Source: Archegozetes longisetosus (lineage: Eukaryota; Arthropoda; Arachnida; Sarcoptiformes; Trhypochthoniidae). From it: a stretch of DNA of 64,000 nucleotides. Location: NCBI GenBank assembly GCA_018873245.2, contig JAEMBT020000006.1, positions 11,349,855 to 11,413,854 of the forward strand. The letters run 5' to 3'. The notes under the pieces were generated by a model, which worked only from the letters and a program-made list of their open reading frames with translations, ran no database searches and had not been told where the DNA came from. Shown here one piece after another: positions 50,201 through 63,346 of the stretch. A program made the translations under genes and the position numbers. Numbering within the stretch: the stretch's first letter is position 1; each line of letters begins with the position of its first letter.

Positions 50201-53200
50201 TTTATAAACACTATTCACTACTAGCATAAAGATTTCAATCATTAGTTCTAGTTCTCAACTACTTTCTGGTTAAACATCAAATTTTAACATGACTTCGCTC
50301 TTAGTGATATTTAACGATTATTGGCCGTAAAAATTGATATTGGGCTTTTTGAGACAACTTTTTCTGAAAAAGTTTTTTAATAAAAACTGTGGGGAAAGCA
50401 ATGGAAATAAAAAGAAATAGACAAGAGCCAGAATCGATAGATTAGATGATGTTGCATATGAGTGTCTGAATGCTCGGTTGCCGTTGTCTTAGAGATCAGA
50501 TGCCACTTACGAACAAGTGAACCAATTTTTTAAATGCAATTGTGGCAAAGCATTTGATTTCATTTTATTTATAAGGAGTATATCTATTTCTACTTTAACT
50601 CATAGATTGAACGATTGGGCCTACAGTTCAAACGAGTCGGAAAGTAATGAACAGTTTGAGTCAAGATGTTCATCATTTCAGAAAAAATTGCCATATTCGC
50701 GATGGGAGGTTAGTTTTATAACTTATACTTTATTTATAGACATTAAACAAAATGAAGGTAAATAAAGCCAAAAGTAGTAAATAGTGATTGCATTTTGGAG
50801 TCAGTGCTTATCTCAACTTATCTCTTGCAATTATTTCTCATTTTATAGACATTTCAAAGGGTTAAGCAAAATCGTCATTCAAGGCTAACAGGTATGGAAT
50901 ATTCAGCATAATTAGGCAAATCAATGCAAACTTAGAATGCGAATAAACACATACTTTTTCTACTCCTATAGCATGCTCTGCAAGCTTATAATTAGCTGTG
51001 CCAACGTGTGCTTTATTTGCTTTAAAGTTTAAGCACTGCATAGATTTGCTCAGAACTATAGTTTCAGAATTTGAGAGTCTGCTTATATGAAACCACTTCA
51101 CACATAGTAATTAAATTGTTTTGTCAGTTCACATGGACTTTCATGCAAGTGATAATAATCTTCATCAGATTAATATCTGACTTGCGTTTAAGTCAAGTCT
51201 ATCTTATATCAATCTGAAACTTAAATCACTATTCAAATAAATACTTGGTCGGCTTCATCAAATTTCAAGTCAAATTCACTATGACTTTCATATCGTGTAA
51301 TTTTAGAATTTTTTTTTAAATCTTTTAATGATCATAAGATTTGAAAATGTTTTCAGTACTGATTTTATCTCATTGGTATTGATTTTTTAACTAAAAGTTG
51401 AAAGTATGCCAGTAACTGAAGGGTGTACTGACTCATTCGATAGTGATTTTGAGCGTATCAGAAAAAGTAATCTTTACATGATTAATAGATGAGTGAAACT
51501 AGAAATGTTAAATAACTATTTTCGATAATTAATCACATTTGTGATCTTTGAAACAACCAGAAATACTCTTTATACTTGTTAACATGAAAAGTATTGTCTC
51601 ATGAATATATAGTTGAGATACCAGTAAAAGATGTGTTCCTTTGTTATCAAATATTAACAGCATTTATCATTTGACTTAGCAATAATACGCCAAACAAGAA
51701 AGAAGTTCGAAGCTGAAGAGTTGAGGAATGAAAGCGGAAGCAGTTCTTTGATGAGAAACGACCACATTTGGAACATAGGATCAGATATTAGTACAACTTC
51801 CCAGGTTAGTTATAGTCAATTCGATAATTATGAGCGATCACTCAAAGTGCTTCAAGAGAATCACTATGTAGTAAAGGTTGCGGTTATTTAGCCTAAACTC
51901 CAAATTACCTCAATTTAATTTTGTCTTAACACTGAATATCGCATTAAGATTGAGTGAGTCAACCAGCTGAAGAACAGTCCCCAGTAATTATCAAAGTAAT
52001 AGAGAGATGAAGTGAGCTTAACTTTTTGGTGCGTAACTTTAAGCCTCAGGTTCTCTGCTATTCAAATAGACTTTGGAGTCTTTGTTGAGCTCTGATTGTA
52101 GATCGAATTATTGACATTTAATGTGAAAGAGAAAGAGTTGGTGATTACCATTTCTTGATCATAGCAACATTTTGTGATGAGCTTATATAATAATCCCATT
52201 AGCAATTATGAAATACCATGAACAAGTGAACGAGTTGTGCAGTCAATGGAAATGAGTGAAAAGCGATTACTTAGTACTACACAAATTGTACATATATTGA
52301 CATTTTTCGTTATGGGCGCTCATTAAACAATGATAACGAAGAGTTGTGACAATATTATAACAATAGTTGTCTCCAATTTATTGATCAAAAGCGCCTTTTG
52401 TTCAGTTGCTCGCAAAGCAATATGAGATAATAATTCTTTGCTTATGACAACGATAAGTGCTTTTCCACTAGATATCCAATAAAGTCAACCGTTTTTTCTC
52501 TCTCTATGCCCAGTATTAAAATTGATCACAACTGAATCAACTCTAAACAACTCTTCATTAATCATTCACAAGCATCGAAATTAGTTGTTGAAAAAATTAT
52601 ATAAATCCTAGAATGAGATCATTTCAAATGATTTTTTGATAATTGATGCGTTAAAGCGAAAATAATTATAAAATCTAAATGTCTAACTATTTTCGTCATA
52701 ATTCATATTTTGATTTGGTAACATTTTACGCAGAAGAACGAAGACGAGGAAGAAAATGATTCGTCATCGGAGAAAAATGTAGACGTTGTCTCCGATGTCG
52801 CGGATAACGAAAAAGAGTCTGAGTGTGAAAAATCAAGCGAGGGATGCGATGCAGTGCAAAACAGGGATTCGGCTGAAAGTAAGTCACTTTTATGTTTGTC
52901 TTATCTCCATTATACTACTTCTGACTAACTATAACCCCCAAATACCCCCCAAACATCTCTGCTAATTATCAAATTTATATTCAAAACGCCGTTCAATCAG
53001 TTACTGTTTAAATTCAATTAACAGCATAAAACTATTAACTTTTCATGTTATTAATTCATGAAAATCTCTGTCGTCATTAAAGACAAAAGTATTACATTGA
53101 TTTAAACAAAAGTTAAAATTGATATAAACATTTGGGATTGTTAGAGAAACAAACAATTGTTTGAGTTAAACGCAAAGGCAAACGACTCAGATATGAAATG

Positions 53201-55024
53201 GAGTTGTATTGCGTAATGAATGTTAAGCTTATTATTTTTGTATTGATTATCGAAACAAAGTATTTGAACCCGTACACACTCACGAGTCAGTATATGTTAT
53301 GTACTTAAAAAGATTAATTTCTCTTTATTTTCGGATGTGTTGAACAACTTTATCAGAAAGAGAAGAGAGAAACACTTGTATTTCGAATCTATATGTATAC
53401 GTTGATAAACTAACAAAGTTTGTAAGTTATCAAACAGTCTAATAACTGAAGTGGCAATACTTAACATCTTTGTTTAATAATGCTTTACATCTGTTATATT
53501 GATTGGCTAAAAAGATTCAGTTTACGTAATAAACTTATGCATAACACGAAAGTATTAATCCTTTACAGCCATAAGCATTTAGTTGCTGTTCATTTTAATA
53601 TTGTGAGTCGAGCACACTTTACTATTTCTGTGATTAGCAAACACTTAACTTTAAAGTTGTCTTATTTTAATAAATAAGTGTATTTAAAGCTTATTCTATT
53701 TGCTGGGCTATAGAGCTATAGTTCACTCTATATGTTATTGTCTTTCTGTGTCATATACTATAGTTGCAAAAAGTCGCAATGGGGTGACAGATGGCGAAGA
53801 GATAAAGCCACTCGAAAACGGATTAGCGTCTCAGTCAAATATTCAGAATAACAGGTATGGATTGATAGCTGAATTGTTTTCGAGTTTTCCTACATATCTA
53901 TTACAATAACATAGAATAATATTATTGCTCTACCACTTGAAATACACTTCAAATTTGAATAGTAGTCCCGAACAACATTCTTATTAAGTAATCTCCAAAT
54001 ATATTGATCACACACTTGATTCTCATAATCTCGACTTTGACTCTTTCAATAAGTTTAGCATGTTATGCCTCGAATGCTGCATTCACACCAAAAGTGTATG
54101 TGTTATGTGTCTGTGAAATAGACTTGAAAAAAATCATGTCAAGTGGTGTTTCTTCCGGAAGTATACTATCTATTAACTGGATTTTGCCCTTAACAGTTAA
54201 AAATGTGAATGTGATCATGTCTGTCACTAGCAGTTTCCTACTGTGAGCAGTCAAAAGTAAATCAAATACTAATCAACTTAGCGAACAGTTTGAGTCAAAA
54301 AGAGAAAGTGGCACAAACGGCAACTTTTAAATTAGGCGAATATATATAACATAGGACTTGATAATTCAATTAATGATTGAATTCACTTTTGTATATTTAA
54401 TAATCGTTAAGTGTTAGCAACACATTTATTTTGTCAAATCCAATTATCAGTCACTTTATTAAAACTAAACAGTTAGATATATGTCTGACTCTTATTTCTG
54501 AAAATACTTTTTAGTGATATTGAAAACATTCACGAAACCATTGATATATTGCGCAAACGAATCCGTGAATTAGAGAACAAGGAGAACGACACAAGTAGTA
54601 ACAACAACGACTCGACTTGTTATATCTGCTCGGTATAAGTCAACTGTTTTACCAATGTATTCAATTAACACGATTTATTAATTGAATTTTTCTATTTGCA
54701 ATTTAGAATTCTTTGACTAAACCGGTTGTATCAGTAGGCTGTTGGTATGTTCATATATTTAGCTTGCTAAAACATAACTTTACTCTTAATACTAGTATTA
54801 ATCATGATTTTTACACTTTCTCAACTTTAAGGCATGTACATTGCGAACAGTGTTGGATTTCAGTTGTGGTAAGTATTGTTACTTTTCAATTTAGAAATTA
54901 TATTTTGTTGATCGAGTCTCACTGAAAGAGCAAAACTATTTTGTTATAGGAATCACAGCGACTATGTCCACAGTGTGATACTGTTGTCACATCTCGCGAT
55001 TTAAGACGTGTTTTCTTAAACTAA
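47232..55024 (+). CDS. RNF220: RNF220-type RING E3 ubiquitin ligase, 12 coding exons
   Basis: Exons: 47232-47571 (or -47598), 47669-47977, 49603-49735, 50606-50708, 50849-50891, 51680-51804, 52734-52878, 53764-53854, 54515-54632, 54707-54744, 54832-54868, 54950-55024. All are phase-compatible; about 518 residues against about 566 in human RNF220. Order follows the family: Ser/Pro-rich N-terminus with a PPFKRKML block; a zinc-finger-like CPLC...H......H region (exon 3); a basic TFQRVKQNRHSRLT / RQTRKK stretch (exons 5-6); an acidic Ser-rich linker (exon 7); a SDIENI...RIRELEN helix (exon 9); and a C-terminal C3HC4 RING split over exons 9-12 (CYIC, GCWHVHCEQCW, CPQC) ending DLRRVFLN. Family members ubiquitinate nuclear signalling and chromatin proteins and act in neural development. 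RING residues are complete, so the enzyme should be active. Exon 1 has two donors in the same phase. Confidence 0.92.
50042..50125 (+). other. possible cassette exon in RNF220 intron 3
   Basis: A GC-richer patch whose acceptor (CTGATCAG) fits the phase left by exon 3 and reads DALQQTRTQVQPFLLPNSPH. Ending at the weak donor AT|GTGCGA it would also fit the phase of exon 4. Human RNF220 has extra Ser/Pro-rich residues at this point. Without it, exons 3 and 4 still join in frame, so it may be optional or chance. Confidence 0.3.
52100..52466 (+). repeat. intron 6 segment with a diverged copy at 35.5 kb
   Basis: Counterpart of the segment at 35468-35812, same orientation. See that entry for shared blocks. 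Confidence 0.65.
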
Positions 55025-55192
55025 TTCATTCATTATTATTGCATTTTCGATATTGTTTTTTGAGTCTTCACATATAAAGTCTTAAAATTTTATTGTTTGA
55101 AAAAAGTTATCTTAACCTAGTTGTGAAATTTAGCTCCACTTTAAATAATTCGAGAACTATTACTAATGTTTCGAAAACAATTCCCTGATATA

Positions 55193-55198
55193 AATAAA
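55193..55198 (+). terminator. polyadenylation signal of RNF220
   Basis: AATAAA about 170 bp after the stop codon, followed by AAAAGATTGTTTT; the first such signal downstream. Confidence 0.6.
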
Positions 55199-55811
55199 AA
55201 AGATTGTTTTAAGAAATGCAATTGTCATTTTATTCATTATTAATTTATAACAATTTGAAATTTGGATTCATTATCCAATAGCTGTTGCTTGTTACACATC
55301 GGAACAAGAACTAAACGTTAACCAAACTATATAGTACATGAAAGTTATGAATAGTCCAAAGTCAACAAAAATTTCTGGATTCATATCTATAAACCGTGCC
55401 ATAAACTAACTGATCAACACTAATGAGCTTAAGGTTTTAAAATAAAGTTGTTATAGGGCTATAAACTGGTGTTATATCTCTTTATTGTTAGAGTTCTGGG
55501 AGTAAGAGTTAAGTTTAACTTATTAACTGACAGTTAAACAGAAGACTGACACATATATAGATAGGAAGACACAATTAGGTTATCCACTCAACCGAAGGTA
55601 GAGCAAGGCTTAAATTAAAGTAAAAAGTTCAGTTGCAAGTTATTAATAAGACTAAACTTAAACTTATGGATTTATAGAGTATGTGAATATTTGAGTTCAC
55701 TCTTCACTGATAGTACCGTTTAATCATTAGTCAACTGTAACTGAGGCTGAGTTTTCGTGCTATTGCAATGTTTATATTTGAGATATTGAATAAGTAGGAA
55801 CTGTAGACACA

Positions 55812-56070
55812 CTGTTGTAACTAATTGGAGCTAATCCTCTCGTATGATGGATGACTTACAATTAGACTGAGAGCTGACTCAAAGACTGCCAGTATTGCGC
55901 TATTCAGTTAAGAAAAAGAAGCTCAATTCGTGACATTTCGCTAAATTCCAGATGTTTTAGCCATCAACAAATTTAAAGGCAATGAGAGAATCAATGTTTA
56001 GACAAATATCAACACATAAGCAAAGCTGTTAAAAACGATCACTGAATCACTTCGAGCAGGTGTTAAGCCA
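55812..56070 (+). repeat. diverged repeat, partner at 29842-30085
   Basis: Same orientation and block order as the copy 26 kb upstream; starts about 600 bp after the RNF220 polyadenylation signal. Confidence 0.45.
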
Positions 56071-57072
56071 ATGACGATATTGTTAAATAGTAAGACAAGC
56101 ATCGCCTTAAATAGTACCACAAATGTGTCCATTCATGTCCACCGAATAGCTCCTCTCTTTATTTTTATATGCCCTCCATATATAAAACTTATATTGTTCG
56201 TCGTTAGTCAGTTTGTTGCGATTTATATCTCTCTTCTCTTCTCTATTCTTACTTACGCTTCACTCATGACAATAACTGAAACAGTAAAGCGAACGCTTTC
56301 ACTGCCCAAAGGCATCAATAACAGAGAATATGTTGACATTATTAAAGTTGATGCCAGCTCTAAATGTGTAACTGATCCGCTTATTGCGCCTCAAGGCGCA
56401 ACTATTATCTTTTTTGACAACAATCAAATCATAAGTGAGCACTAAATTGCAAATAACTTCTAAAATGTGATCCCACTTTAATATTCATGATTAATGACAT
56501 TTGTTTCCACCGCTCAATAATATATTATGACAAATTTCAGTGTTAACCCACGACGTTTACAACTATCTCTTCAAACGGTTTCATAAATGTCTTAAATTTG
56601 ACTCTGTTTCCCAAAGAATAAGCGATGTGAACAAAAGATATGCAACTATTCTAACGTAACCAACTATTAGTTTGCGAACAGTATTTGGAAGATATTCAAA
56701 TCTGACTCCAGTCAACACATAACTTATTTTCACAAAGTTTACTTAACAACTACTCAATACTATAGAACTAATCTATTCTTTTGAAGAGTAATATTATTTT
56801 GTTTACACAATTACAGACTATTTAATGTGTTTGAATAATAGTTTACAAGAACTCTTCTTTTGAGGTTCAGACAACTTTTTGTTCTATATTTCAAATGAAG
56901 TTCTGTTTTGAACTTCAAATACGCTGTTAGAGTATAACTAAATAAGATTGTGTCAAAAACTTGTACTTAAGTAACTTTTTGGACTATTCATGCGTTAAGA
57001 AGTGATCAATCCTTGTCCTCAAACGATTCGATTGTCTATCCAATAGTTATTGTCATATTTTCACTTCCAATA

Positions 57073-57088
57073 CTCTCTCTCTCTCTCC
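57073..57088. repeat. short (CT)8 microsatellite
   Basis: Eight CT units. Confidence 0.85.
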
Positions 57089-60000
57089 GATTTCAAATAT
57101 GATTTCTGTCAAAGAAGAGAAACAAAAAAGAGAAATTGAGACAGTTTGCCAACTCTTAAAAATTGTTATCATCTAATAAACTCATGATGGACAATCACAA
57201 CAATTATCACTTTAACGAGAGCAATTTTGTGTTCGATACAGTAAAATGTTACTAAATTCGAGAATATATTGAGAAAATATGAATTGAAAATCAAAATTTC
57301 ATTCAAATCAATAGGTATAAGTTGCGTGACAAAATATAGTCGTTTTAATTAAGCTTTTAAGTTAATTGTAATGACAAATTTAGATAAGAATTTAATTTAA
57401 AAATTACAAAATCATTAATTAAATTAAACCAAGGAATGACTACAAGTGAGGCCAAATCAAATCCTTAACATTAATCGATTCATTTTGTTGATCAATGACA
57501 TTCTGCCGTAACAGGAGCAAAGTTTTCCTCAATTTTCAAATACCTCTAACTTCTTAACTAGTTTTGTCTTCATTTTACCGCAAATATGTTTAGCGTCAGC
57601 TTTTATCAAGCCTTCCATATCTCAATAATTGGCGCCAGAAATCATATGACTGAGTATGTGTTGTCTTCGACATAAATGAACTGTTTATCGCAATGAGACA
57701 ACTCTTGATTTAGTCGCTCTTCTTCTCCAAGTGTTGATCAACAAGCATCTCACCCAAATCGTATTTAACCCATTCGATCGTTTTCTGCAGTGCTTCACCA
57801 GCCAAGGAATCGTTTATCAGAGGAATAGGTTCACGATCACTTCAGTGTCCACTAGATTCTGTGCATTTTCTTTATCCATTTTTGTTATAATTTATCAAAC
57901 AATTAATTTAAAAATGTGGCTAAAACTAGAGGTGATACGAGAGATATTCTATTTTGTTAATCAGATTGTCAGAATGCGTCAAGAATCGCAAGATTTACCT
58001 AGAGTATTTCTAGAAAGAACTTCTTTCAAGAATATTTCTTAAGTTTTTCTCTTGAAAGACAATTGCAATACGCTATTAAATCGTAATTTTGAGATATTTT
58101 ATCGTTTAGTTTATCTAATTGACACTCAAAGTGCTCATATTTTTTCTCTTATTAGAAGACTTTAGTTAACTATAAGTTACAATCTAGTAAACATATTTTG
58201 AAATACATTTTGTATATAGCTACAATAATAGACCAGAAAGACCTGGAAAAAACTTTATGCTTATGGTATTAGATTGCGAGTCAGAAAGCACATAATTATT
58301 ATCTAAAACTTATTATAGGTCTCACCAAGTAAATTAGTTTCACTACTAATTATTTATTATTATTATCATTAATAGGAAAGTTAGCATCAAATGCAGAGTA
58401 GGAACTAAATAGTTTAGCATTAATTCAAATTGCCGCTCATTGGTCTAAAGCTAACTAAAACCGTGATTCTTAGACTTTTGAGTGCTCGAATCAAATGCTG
58501 AATTCTTATGACATTGTTCGCTAAAGACCTTTAAGCTAAGAAACTTTACTGATGGCTAGTAGTCCCTAGAAGTGAGTTCTAAAACTTTTCTTATCTAAAC
58601 GGTATTTGCTACAAAGCGTAAGCTTAGGTTAAAGGGTAAGTATTATGCCATGCATTCAAAGCTTATTACGGGATAACCTCATGCTGTCATTCGCGTAATA
58701 ACTTATGAGTTTTAAGTCTCGACAATAGAGGATAAAAAGATTTGACAAAAACTTCTCTTCGCTTCGATCTTCTATTGAAAAGACTATATTTTAATTAGAC
58801 AGCAGTAAAACTGCATTTTGTTGAACGCTTTTCAAAATTTAACTTGGACCGAAGCGTCAAGTTTTGCCATTTTGACTCAAATAATGCGCAGAGTAGTAAA
58901 GACTGACGTATTGCTTGCATAGGTTTGAAGAAGAGAGTATCGTACAATTCATAAAACGGTAAGCTTGAACAATAATAATATATTGTGAATCTAATCGCGA
59001 TCTTATGCTCACATTTGAATGTCATTTTAGCTAATAGAGTATTGAGTGAAAGTGACTGAGCTTTGAGCTAACAATGCATAACCAGCGCTGAAAATGTTCT
59101 GCATTTTGCGAAAACAGATCTACACATCTGTGTGAATAAGTTTTTGCAGTTAGTTTTGTTCGTTCAGAGATTATCCAAACGGATCAATGATCAGCTTTTG
59201 TGCTAAACAGCCTTTTAGCCAACTTAATAAAGAGAAACTTCTAACTGGGAGTGTATTGTAAAACTGGCCACAAATACATAGCGAAGAAGTTAATATGTTG
59301 AATGAGGGACAATACGGAAAGCATAATATAATAGAGTCGCGACTTCACTCAAATGTAAAGGGCTTTTCGCATCAATGATTTAGGTCAAAAAATGCTGTAT
59401 TAAGTTTTGCTAAACTTTTGGCGAATAGGTGTGAAGTTTAGCTGAACTGTTAGCATATCAAAACTTAACTTCATATTTGACTCCTGTATATGTTATTACA
59501 GGCACTGACTCTATCTTTATAGTGTATTAGACTCTATGTTAGACTTATTTCTATCTTTTATTCACAGAGAATAGCAATGCAAGCAATAGTTTAATTCAGT
59601 ATATCTATTGAATCGAAAGTCAGTTTTCACATTAACAGCATTTCATTTCTCTGGTGACAATACAGCATACGATGATTTATACTCGTGCTCTCCTTTTTAC
59701 CCTTTTCCGCCTGTTTCGTTCCTATGTATACATTACTCCCAATTGAATCAGTAATTCTAATGCTTTTGAGGTCAAGAGAAGATGATTAAATAAGTTGGTC
59801 TCCGCCGAGATTCACTGATCCGCCCTTTAGTCAGAACCAAAAGGGAGAAAATAGCAGTTTGTGAGCACTTCTACATCCAGTGGCCAACGATCCGAAGCAA
59901 CTGCATTACTCTAATGGCTCTTAATGTCAGCTAATGTCACCGCAAACAAACTGACAAATCGCCCGACTTTCAGCGACACAATCAAATATCTTCTACAGTA

Positions 60001-60758
60001 ACTTCTTTTCTGTCCTCTTTTGTCTTATATCACTTGCTTTTATTGATGTTGAAACAAAGATTTAAATTTAATATAACAGAAAAATCTGATATTTATTATA
60101 TCAGATTAAAATGTCCATCAATTAAACTAAACTTATAGTCTTCCATTTCAATTAACTTATCGTGCAATCAGAGTTCTCAACTATAAATTAAATCAACCAA
60201 ATATTATATCTCACAATTGAGCTTTATAATTATCTAAAGGATGCATAACATTAATAACTTTAGATTTCTCTTTACTCGTTGTAACTCAGGTATTGCTAAG
60301 CTATTTCCATACTTATATAAGCTCCTAGATTTCAATTTCTAGTTTAAGTTTAGCATATAAGTCGGCAGAGCTTAGAATCGAATTAAATTTCAAATTCAAT
60401 AGCTATCGAATGTGCTGAACAGAAGAGGTAAAGATGACTTATGAGAAATAGCGAGTAGGGCAGCAATTCTGACACTACTTGTGGGTCCGTTAGCTCGGAT
60501 TCCTTCCCTATTATTAAATTGTTGGGCCCACAAAAGGTGTCTCGACCCTAAAAGACCACACGTAGAATTTTAAGAAACATAAGTCTAGTTCTAAATATCT
60601 ATTTTTATTACTGGTCAATGATTTATTAGTGTTGAGTAATTTATGGATAACGCTAAAACCTGTGTTTAATTGTAATATTATTTCTTTACATTTACTAATG
60701 AGCGCCTAAGTAAAAAGTGCCTTCACATTTACAGTCACTTGATTTGTAGTACAATTAT

Positions 60759-60972
60759 TTACCACCAGTCACTTCAAAGGCTATCTTCGTGTCTGACAAA
60801 CGCATTTTGTAAAATTTTGCACTTCTTAAGAAGGGGACACTCCTAACCGAACAGTGGGGCACAAACACCGAACCGATTGTCCGATAGCCGACACTATTGA
60901 ATGTTTGATCGTGTGGTAACACAAGTTTAGTTCTTTTTTCGTAGGCAATAACATTCTTATTGTTCCAACTTT
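60759..60972 (-). CDS. probable terminal exon of an unrecognised minus-strand gene
   Basis: On the minus strand a strong acceptor (TTATCTTTACTTTCAG) opens a frame of about 70 codons without a stop, ending in TAA. It begins two bases into a codon, so the previous exon would end in phase 1. The peptide includes SWNNKNVIAYEKRTKLVLPH, GYRTIGSVFVPHCSVRSVPF and a KIAFEVTGGK end; it is richer in GC than its flanks. It lacks an ATG start. I do not recognise the family and could not fix the upstream exons, which should lie at higher coordinates. AATAAA candidates on the minus strand lie near 60605-60630. Confidence 0.45.
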
Positions 60973-61562
60973 CTGAAAGTAAAGATAATAAAGATTACCA
61001 AATGTAATAATTTATGCCTTAGGTGTGACTTAATTTATGTTTAAGTCTACCGAAACATTAAACTCTAGCTTATACCCAGTTTTATATATCATTTTGATTT
61101 AATTAAATTCGGAATCACTTAAATGATTGCGACAAAAATAAAATCACGTTTTCATCATAAAAAGTACTAATTCTTTGATTGCTGTATTTTCTGCAAACTT
61201 TATTGACCAGAAAAGTTTTCTTGTTGTTCTTGTTCTTTTTGTATTCTCTCATCTAATTAGTATGATTTGCCACAAGCACTTTGTTATCCCGGCTGTGACC
61301 TTAATGATGTGTATGCTTTTGGATAGTTACTAACCTTTTTGGATAGCTACTAACATGAACGGCACCCACCATAAAAACTGTTTCGAAGTTGTCCACTAAA
61401 AAAGTGTTTCAAACAGCAAAACATGGTGCCAGACATCATAAAGCTTACAGAATAACCATTTCATACCACTTTGTAGTCAATCCTTTCCTTTAAGCCTCAG
61501 GTAAGTCAAAAAGAAATATAAGATTTTTATTGTATATGCTTCTCAAACTTATTCTTGTTTAG

Positions 61563-62013
61563 GTTTGTTGATCTGAACTCCAATATCCTGTGGTTTGGCG
61601 ACTATATTGTGACAGAGGCAAAAGTGATAGTGTGTTTTGCTTATGGAGAAAGAGCTACTTTTAGGGCACATCACTTGTGGCGAACTATTTCCAAACTAGA
61701 AGCAGAGAAAAGTGATTCGAAAGGAAATGGTACCAAAAGTGGACAGGAAACAGAAGGAAATAATATCTGCCAGTATTGCACTCTATGTTGTTGCTATTTT
61801 ATAACTGTAAGCTATGGTTCTCAATACTGTAACTTAAGTAAGCATTTCAAGTGGATCCTATATAAAAAAGACTTCATTTCTCATTTAACCTACCATAGTT
61901 TGAAATCAACTTTCAGATTTATTTCAGGAGTAACTGGCAATCATTGGATCGCATCAAATTTCGATATCAGCTCAGCAAAATACTATCTCATACGAAGTAA
62001 GCATAAAAGGTAA
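61563..62013 (+). CDS. long open frame, possible exon of an unrecognised gene
   Basis: An acceptor (ATTCTTGTTTAG) opens an uninterrupted frame of 150 codons, long for such AT-rich DNA. A very good donor, CTCAG|GTAAGTC at 61500, lies 62 bp upstream in a compatible phase if a small exon 61451-61500 is used. Visible stretches are DLNSNILWFGDYIVTEAKVI, a charged KLEAEKSDSKGNGTKSGQE segment and a cysteine-rich ICQYCTLCCCYF. It ends near another donor-like AAAAG|GTAAGC. No family recognised, and it may still be chance. Confidence 0.3.
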
Positions 62014-63298
62014 GCTTCGAAGTTAAAAATATTTGAATTACAGAAAAGTTGATGTTCGGAGAAACGGGAGGATCACGTATAAAGGGGAGAAATGATCGAA
62101 ATTTTGTGCCTGTATTACATTAGAGTTGTTATAACAGCTTTGGACAGCTCGGTCAATATGGACAATTCAGATGGAAGCAAATAAACGACTCGAAAAACAC
62201 ACAACGGCTCACATAGAGAGACACTCATCATGACAACCTGATGCCATACTCAGTTGGATGTCTAACTGTTATAACTGATGATGGTCTCCAACTTTCATTT
62301 GAAGTCTGACCACTCGAACGACAGTATCGACTACATTGTGTAACTTTCACTAACAAGTACTTCTAACGCCTAAAATAACAAAAACTCATTCCATTTAGTC
62401 TCAACTCAGTATCAGTGACCATATTTTTGCAATGTTTGGATACACTCTTAAAAATAATAGTAACTTATATTCTAAGCTCCAAATCTTTGTTTCATAAATA
62501 AAGTTTGTGAATCTGTTCAGAGATCAGTTTTGAGGAGTTACAGATATTTTGTTTGAAAAGTTTTATAATTAAAGTACGAAAACGAAAAGTTAATCAATTC
62601 CTTCAGCAATAAGTCTGAATGATTGTTAGGTTTACGCAGAGTATTTTAGAGAGCAATTTCCGAAATTTTTCAGCAAACTTTATGAAGTGGTATGAGTTGA
62701 GTAAAGCAGTAAAGCATATAATATTACAAATACAAGTTTAACTCAGTGTTCATTTGTGTATAGCTTAGCATTTTAATTATCTCATAAAACGTGCCTTCAC
62801 TAAACTGGTTTCAGTTCTATCTTGTCCTTCTCTCCAATACTAAACTTAAGTTTCTAAAACTTCAGGCAAATAATAAGCTGTACTGTAAGCCAGTCTCTCA
62901 TTGCCTCCAATATAAGTTTTCTGGTGAAGAGCAACTCGTGGGAATTTTGTCCACTGGAGCGGTACATCTTTGTTAGGACTTTTGTAAATTGAAACAGCCT
63001 TCAGGCTCTTTATGACCCTTAAATATTCTTGGACTGTCCCTTTGCTGGAAATTCTTCTAAAATGATTTTATAGTGCAATTCAACTTATGTTCCGATGATA
63101 TACTACGGGATTTAAATGTGAACCAGTGCTGGCTATATGTTAACCTTACATCGTTAATTACTATATCATGGCCTATACACTCACTTTAATTGCCCCTACA
63201 ATAAAATAATTTTAGAAAATTTTTCACTCACCAAAAAGAGACATTTCGAAATTATTTGGGATCATAAAAGCCCTAAAGGGTATCTCAGTTTACAAAAT

Positions 63299-63346
<48 letters not shown>

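Larger units (their letters stand above)
55199..60758. other. gene-free stretch after RNF220
   Basis: No supported exon. It includes the repeat partner at 55812-56070 and a short (CT)n at 57073-57088. A 124-codon open frame at 56071 has hydrophobic and hydrophilic parts but no splice context or recognisable family. GC-richer patches near 59800-59990 and 60470-60560 could be regulatory or untranslated sequence. Confidence 0.4.

Noticed and set aside
53764..53909. Acceptor at 53773 for RNF220 exon 8
   Set aside because: It gives an immediate stop (ATG GGG TGA); the acceptor at 53763 keeps the frame.
56071..56445. 124-codon plus-strand frame downstream of RNF220
   Set aside because: No domain recognised; length alone is not convincing.
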